A stretch of DNA of 30,355 nucleotides from a virus. Below, piece after piece: positions 25,930 through 30,355 of the stretch. The notes below the pieces were generated by a model. The model was not told the origin of the DNA. It was given only the letters and a program-made list of their open reading frames with translations, and ran no database searches. The position numbers were made by a program, and so were the translations under genes. Positions within the stretch are counted from its first letter, which is position 1. The number at the start of each line of letters is the position of its first letter. Location of the stretch: positions 1 to 30,355 of IMG/VR virus record IMGVR_UViG_3300038441_001850. One strand, 5' to 3'.

Positions 25930-27857
25930 CGGGCCTCCAATGCCGCGACCTTCGCCGAGAGTGTGTCCACGAGCGCGCCGAGACGCTTCACCTCGGCAAT
26001 GGCCAAGGCCAGTACACCACCGACCTCGTAGGCCAACATGCCGTCGCCGTCAACGCTCACGAGGTCAGGGTCGGCCGCCTCGACGTCCTGCGCGACGAGG
26101 CCGATCTCGGGCTTGTCGGGGACGGTGGTCGGGTTGCCGTTGGCGTCCTCGGTCGGGCCGATGCGGTCGTAGCGGACCGGGCGCAGCTTGGCGAACATCT
26201 CTTTGACCCGGTCCCCGGCAAGTTCGATCACGTTGCGCTTGAGCTTGATGTCGGAACGGTTGGCGAGACTGCCGACACTGCACTGCCCGTAGATGTAGAA
26301 CTGCGCCGCCCCGGCGTTGCCGCCCCACGACTTGTACCAGAAGTTCATGCCGTTGTTGGTCGAGGTGACGTGCTGCATCTCCGTTTCCCACTGACCACTG
26401 CCGCGGTACTGCAACACCTTCTGCTCGTAGAGGGACGTGCCCCCGCTGTCCTGGACGAGGTGGACGTTGAATGTCTGGCCGCTGGTGGTGCTGTTCGTGC
26501 GGTTGTTGAGCGACCGACCGCCGAGGAGCCAGAGGGCGCTGGTGTCCATCTGGTACATGAGCGTGCCGGGGACGTTGCCGGGGCTCTGGTAGAAGCCGAA
26601 CTTGCCTTGGTACGACAACAACTGCTCGCCGTTGTAGGCGTTGTCCCAGCGCCAGCCGTGCCACGTGTCGCCGATGTAGACCCCGCCGTTGGAGACGACG
26701 AGGGTGCCGGTCATCGTGTCGCCCGCCTTGCTGACGTAGGCGGCGGTGGCGTCGGCGGGCTTGAGATACCGGGCGTCGCCGTTGACCGTGTCGATGATGT
26801 CCCGGGCGTTGAGGCCGTTGTTGCCGATGATGCGGGGCTGGCCAGCAGCGGTGCCGGTGCCCGTCATCAACGTCAGCGGCTTGTCGGTCCAGTCGTAGAT
26901 GCGGGACCCGCCGGTGAAGGTGACGCCGAGGTTGGTGCCGTTGAAGGTGAGTTCGCCGGTCATGGTGAACGCGGCCACGTTCTTGTAGAACGTGATCAGG
27001 CTGCCCAGGAAGTCGGCGACGTGGTTGTTGGGGGCGTCGGTCGAGATCTGGCTGTAGGGGGCGAGGGACGAGCCGTGGACCCACAGCTCCAGCCCGTTGG
27101 GGCCGATCTGGGAGCCGTGGTGCGCGGCGCGTATCTCGTGACGGTAGGTGCCGGTCCCCCCGGCACTGGCCCCCTGGCCGTTGTAGCCGAACTGGATCAC
27201 GACGAGGGCGTTCCCGCCGCCGCCGCCGTTGACGGCGACGAGACGGCGCCCGAGGATCGACGTGGCCGACCCGGCGGCCACCAGGTTGCCCCCCGCCGGG
27301 GTGGAGTTCTGGTTCAGGTAGAGGTTGGCGCCGTTGATGTTCTCGTGGCCGGTAAGGGTGCCGCCGGTGAGCTTCAGGTGGGGCCCGTCCCACTGGTAGT
27401 TCCCGTCGGTGCTGTCGATCTTGGTCAGAGCCTGGTCGGCGGTGCCCCCGGGGAACGACGGCCCGGGGAGGCCGTCAGCTCCGGTCGGCCCGGTGGGGCC
27501 GGTCGCCCCGATTGGCCCACGCACCAGGCCGACGTCGATCCATCCGGCCGGGACGACGCCGGTCGACACGTACTGCCACAGGTGGCCGAGGGCGGCGCTG
27601 GCCGGGTTGTTGTCGATGAGCGCCTCGCCCACGACCATCTGCTTGCCGCCGGGGAAGGTGCCCGCCCCGTCCCATCCCGCCGGGATGAGGCCGGTGGCCG
27701 GGAGGGTGGCCGGAGTCTGGGTGACGAACTGGCCCACGATGATGGTGGCCTGACCGTCTTGCCCGTCAATGCCCGGATTGCCCTGGGGCCCCGGGGGACC
27801 GGGAATGTTGGAGATGGTGGCCCAGGCAGTGCCGTCCCAGTACCGCAGTGCAGGCAT
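25926..27857 (-). CDS. Tail fibre with peptidase S74 chaperone (643 aa)
   Basis: Starts MPALRYWDGTAWATISNI, then collagen-like runs (GPPGPQGNPG and GPIGATGPTGPTG) flanking a block (37-123) shared with the next fibre upstream. Beta-rich rod domains follow. The C-terminal 109 residues are an S74 intramolecular chaperone: SDIKLKRNVIELAG with Ser535 and Lys540 as the likely cutting dyad, then KPEIGLVAQDVEAADPDLVS, and a coiled coil ending TLSAKVAALEAR. The chaperone trims itself off after the fibre trimer folds. ATG 27857 shares one base with the previous TAA (TAATG) and has GGGAG upstream. Confidence 0.85.
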   Translation of the reverse strand: MPALRYWDGTAWATISNIPGPPGPQGNPGIDGQDGQATIIVGQFVTQTPATLPATGLIPAGWDGAGTFPGGKQMVVGEALIDNNPASAALGHLWQYVSTGVVPAGWIDVGLVRGPIGATGPTGPTGADGLPGPSFPGGTADQALTKIDSTDGNYQWDGPHLKLTGGTLTGHENINGANLYLNQNSTPAGGNLVAAGSATSILGRRLVAVNGGGGGNALVVIQFGYNGQGASAGGTGTYRHEIRAAHHGSQIGPNGLELWVHGSSLAPYSQISTDAPNNHVADFLGSLITFYKNVAAFTMTGELTFNGTNLGVTFTGGSRIYDWTDKPLTLMTGTGTAAGQPRIIGNNGLNARDIIDTVNGDARYLKPADATAAYVSKAGDTMTGTLVVSNGGVYIGDTWHGWRWDNAYNGEQLLSYQGKFGFYQSPGNVPGTLMYQMDTSALWLLGGRSLNNRTNSTTSGQTFNVHLVQDSGGTSLYEQKVLQYRGSGQWETEMQHVTSTNNGMNFWYKSWGGNAGAAQFYIYGQCSVGSLANRSDIKLKRNVIELAGDRVKEMFAKLRPVRYDRIGPTEDANGNPTTVPDKPEIGLVAQDVEAADPDLVSVDGDGMLAYEVGGVLALAIAEVKRLGALVDTLSAKVAALEAR

Positions 27858-30355
27858 TAGCGCGCTCCCATGTCGAAGACCTGGATACGGGACCGTTGGC
27901 TGATGCCACCGCCCGATCCCAGGAAGGTCACGGCGGCGCCGGAACGCAACTGCACCGAGATGTCCATGTTCACGGCGCCGTTGGCGTCGGTGAGGGCGCG
28001 ACCGATCACGTTGTACGTGGTCCCGGGGTAGCCGCCCGCGACGGGGGCGGGCATGAGTAGCTCCCGTCCGCCCGTGGTCATGCCGGGGACGCCGAAACTG
28101 AACGACCGGCCGGTGGTTCCGGCCGCGTACATCTGCGGCGTCAGCACCCACAGGAAGCGGCGCAGACTGCTCTTTGGGAGTCCGGTGATGGCGACGGTCG
28201 CCCACACCTGGCTTGTGGTGTTGATTCCCTTCTCGGCTGGTTGGACGTCAGCCACCAGTCCCTGGGGCAGGGCGTCGAGCGGGTTGGCCGGATCGGGCTG
28301 ATCGGTGTCGATCCAGATCGTGTAGTCGCCCCGGGGTGCTGGTGCGGCGGGGTCAATCCACACCTCCAGCGATGCCGGGCCAGGAGGGCCGGGGACACCC
28401 TGCGGGCCGCGGATGATGCCCAGGTCGATCCACCCGGTCGGATCGGTGGCCGTCGACACGTACTGGAACAGGTGCCCGGCGTCGGCGGCGAACGGATCGA
28501 GCGGGGCGTAGTACAGCGACTCCCCGACGTTGAGCTGGTAGGCGGCGGCGGGGTTGCCGACGCCGTCCCAGTCGATTGGGATGAGACCGTCAAGAGGCAG
28601 CTCGGACGGCAGGCGGGTGACGAAGTCGTCGACGATGAGCGTGGCCGGACCAGGAGGACCGATGGGGCCCATGAGGCCGCCGGTCTGGTTGACCCACACA
28701 CCGGTCTCGACCTGGTACACCTCGCCGGAGTAGGTGTCGAGGTAGAAGTCGCCCTCGCGTGGCGTCACGCTGCTGATGGGGGCGGGGAAGGCGGGCGGAG
28801 TCGTGGCGCCCTGGAGCCAGTAGGTGCCGTCGATGCCGGTGGGGCCGATGACCGTGGGCACGAGGTCGACACGCACGACGTCGCCGTCGTTGAAGGCACC
28901 GCCCGAGGCGGTGGTCACGACCGTCAACCGCCAGTAGGTCGTCAGGTCGGTGGGCGCCGCCGTCACCCGGGCGATGAGGCGGGCCCCGGTCTGGGTGCGG
29001 AGGTAGACGTAGTCCTCGACGGCGAGCAGGGACAGGAAGGGCGTGCGGTCGATCCCGGCGCCGAAGGGTGCGCCCGTGGACACGTCGTGGATCATGAGGC
29101 GGAGGCTGGCGTCCCGACGGATCTCGCCCGTGGCCGGGGCGGTGGTGGCGGCGCGCCAGATCCAGTAGTCGGTCAGGACAGACCCACCGGGGGAGCCCTC
29201 GGGACCCATGAGGCCGCCCGGTTGGAGGACCCAGGTACTGGCCTCGACCTGATACACCCGGCCGGTGACGGTGTCGATGTAGAAGTCGCCCTCGTGGGGT
29301 ACGACGCCGCTGATGACGGAGGGGTAGGCGGGCGGGGGTGCCGTCCCCTGATGCCAGATGGTGGCCGGGGCCTTGTGGACGAGGTTGAAGGTGGTCGTCT
29401 CGTTGGTCGAGATGACCCCGTCCTGGGCCACGACGAGCAACCCGAAGGCGTGGTACGTGCCGCCGTTGAGGACGGAGGTAACGGTGTAGAGCAGGTAGTT
29501 GGCGTCGGCCGTGCGGAGGTGGATCTGGTCGCCTACCTCCAGCGCGCTGACGCCGAGGGTCTGGTCGGTACCGCCCAGGTCGCTGTGGTGGAGGTAGAGG
29601 GTCTGCCCGGTGGCGTCGAGGCGGTAGCTGCCGGTGTTGGGGGGTGGGCCGACGGTGGCCGAATGGCGCCACGTCGACTCCAGGTAGGTGTTCCCGGCGG
29701 GACCGGCGATGCCCTGGGGGCCGCGCAGCCCGCCCGCCTGCTGGGTCCACACTCCGGCGTTGACCTGATAGACGAACCCGGTCACGGTGTCGACGAACAG
29801 GTCCAGCTCGCGGGGCGTGATCCCGTCGATGGTGGTCGGGAAGGCGGGCGGCGGGGCCGTGCCCTGGAAGAAGTAAGTGCCGTGCAGGTCGCCCGGCAGG
29901 TCCACCCACACGCCTCCCTGCACCTGCCGCACGTTGCCGGTGGAGGTGTTGAAGTAGAGGTCGCCTTCGCGCGGCGTCACGCCGCCGATGGGCGCCGGGT
30001 AGGCAGGCGGCGCTCCCGCGCCCACCAGCCAGTAGGTGCCGTCGATGCCCTTGATGGAGGCGACCTGGGTCCAGGCCGCACCCACGACCCAGTAGGTCAT
30101 CCCCGTCACCGTGTCGAGGTAGGCGTCCCGTACCCGGGGGGTGATGCCAGCGATGGCGGCGTTGAAGGCGGGCGGCGGTCCGGTGGCCACGAACCAGTAG
30201 CTGCCGTCGATGCCCTGCGCGCCTATGGGGCCGATGGGGCCGATGGGACCGGGGACGCCACCGGGGCCCAGGTCCATCCAGACCGAGCCGTTCCACTGGT
30301 ACACGTGCGTGTCCAGGGCGTCGCCCACGCCCGGGTTCATGAACTGCATCGCCTC
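27857..30355 (-). CDS. Giant collagen-like tail fibre, N-terminus cut by window edge
   Basis: At least 832 residues; the frame is open to the right edge, so the first ATG seen (30349) may not be the real start. It alternates collagen-like runs (GPIGPIGPIGAQG, GPIGPPGPAT, GVPGPPGPAS) with five copies of a ~50-residue module (TYWLVGAGAPPAYPAP, VTPREGDLYFNTSTGN, then a V-W-V segment). Two copies of a second domain lie at about 221-325 and 391-498, with WRHSATVGPPPNTGSYRLDA and WRAATTAPATGEIRRDASLR. A C-terminal beta domain (TTSQVWATVAITGLPKSSLR onward) ends the protein. Likely a long trimeric fibre. It shares a block with the S74 fibre next to it. Confidence 0.75.
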   Translation of the reverse strand, partial: EAMQFMNPGVGDALDTHVYQWNGSVWMDLGPGGVPGPIGPIGPIGAQGIDGSYWFVATGPPPAFNAAIAGITPRVRDAYLDTVTGMTYWVVGAAWTQVASIKGIDGTYWLVGAGAPPAYPAPIGGVTPREGDLYFNTSTGNVRQVQGGVWVDLPGDLHGTYFFQGTAPPPAFPTTIDGITPRELDLFVDTVTGFVYQVNAGVWTQQAGGLRGPQGIAGPAGNTYLESTWRHSATVGPPPNTGSYRLDATGQTLYLHHSDLGGTDQTLGVSALEVGDQIHLRTADANYLLYTVTSVLNGGTYHAFGLLVVAQDGVISTNETTTFNLVHKAPATIWHQGTAPPPAYPSVISGVVPHEGDFYIDTVTGRVYQVEASTWVLQPGGLMGPEGSPGGSVLTDYWIWRAATTAPATGEIRRDASLRLMIHDVSTGAPFGAGIDRTPFLSLLAVEDYVYLRTQTGARLIARVTAAPTDLTTYWRLTVVTTASGGAFNDGDVVRVDLVPTVIGPTGIDGTYWLQGATTPPAFPAPISSVTPREGDFYLDTYSGEVYQVETGVWVNQTGGLMGPIGPPGPATLIVDDFVTRLPSELPLDGLIPIDWDGVGNPAAAYQLNVGESLYYAPLDPFAADAGHLFQYVSTATDPTGWIDLGIIRGPQGVPGPPGPASLEVWIDPAAPAPRGDYTIWIDTDQPDPANPLDALPQGLVADVQPAEKGINTTSQVWATVAITGLPKSSLRRFLWVLTPQMYAAGTTGRSFSFGVPGMTTGGRELLMPAPVAGGYPGTTYNVIGRALTDANGAVNMDISVQLRSGAAVTFLGSGGGISQRSRIQVFDMGAR
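28688..30214 (-). repeat. Five copies of a ~50-residue fibre module
   Basis: Copies 1-3 are tandem (29735-30214, spaced 53-55 residues). Copies 4 (29219-29368) and 5 (28688-28837) are separated by the second domain type. Shared core: PPA(Y/F)P, a VTPREGD-like turn, a D-T-x-T-G step, VYQV and W. Confidence 0.8.

Noticed and set aside
26370-27860. A 496-codon plus-strand frame opposite the S74 fibre
   Set aside because: Antisense shadow of a confidently assigned fibre, repetitive Val/Gly/Ala composition and no start context.

Overview
The window reads as one end-to-end piece of a tailed-phage genome (siphovirus type) or a closely related prophage from a high-G+C actinobacterium. By eye G+C is around two thirds, starts include many GTG and some TTG, and most genes overlap by 1-4 nt (ATGA, GTGA, TAATG, TAGTG). 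A Thr-rich 'TTTTEASTT' surface protein with a C-terminal xPxTG sorting signal points to an actinobacterial host. That Thr/Glu style of linker is common in Acidimicrobiia, but this host assignment is an inference. No terminase, portal, capsid, integrase, polymerase or repressor is visible, so the rest of the phage lies outside the window.

Layout. (1) 1-511, minus strand: a cut-off gene behind a near-consensus leaderless promoter, and an HNH endonuclease. (2) 512-2125, plus: a structured leader, then a winged-helix replication initiator and a probable helicase loader. (3) 2150-5224, plus: an envelope-related cassette with a tiny zinc-ribbon protein, a secreted lytic-transglycosylase-like enzyme, a one-helix membrane protein, a 24-residue leader peptide, a sortase-anchored surface protein, and two small proteins. 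(4) 5225-5412: the largest structured gap in the plus-strand cluster, with three consecutive hairpins and a promoter. (5) 5413-10190, plus: a recombination and accessory operon with an HNH-HTH endonuclease, an ERF single-strand annealing protein and about a dozen small proteins, several Cys-rich, one DUF4314-like and one MerR-like. (6) 10153-12030, plus: a lysis cassette of three consecutive two-helix membrane proteins, one small acidic protein and an amidase endolysin. (7) 12037-12082: convergent terminator region. (8) 12082-30355, all minus: the tail module. In transcription order (right to left) it holds a large collagen-like fibre (cut by the window edge), a fibre with a peptidase-S74 chaperone, an IPT/TIG-domain protein, a Cys-rich neck-type protein, a gp10-like protein, the frameshifted tail assembly chaperones, the tape measure, a Dit-like protein, a Gp37-like tail-tip protein, and six fibre or minor tail proteins.

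Working together: the plus-strand half supplies replication, recombination, small regulators, host-envelope modification and lysis; the minus-strand half builds the tail and a very elaborate fibre set. The points most worth a second look are the phage-borne envelope cassette, a hairpin that buries the ribosome-binding site of the replication initiator, an exact 12-mer repeated before three start codons, three tandem hairpins at 5251-5365, a strong internal start in the endolysin, six exact-length 44-residue repeats in the tape measure, and a Cys-rich triple repeat in the Dit-like protein. No tRNA, CRISPR array or insertion sequence was recognised.
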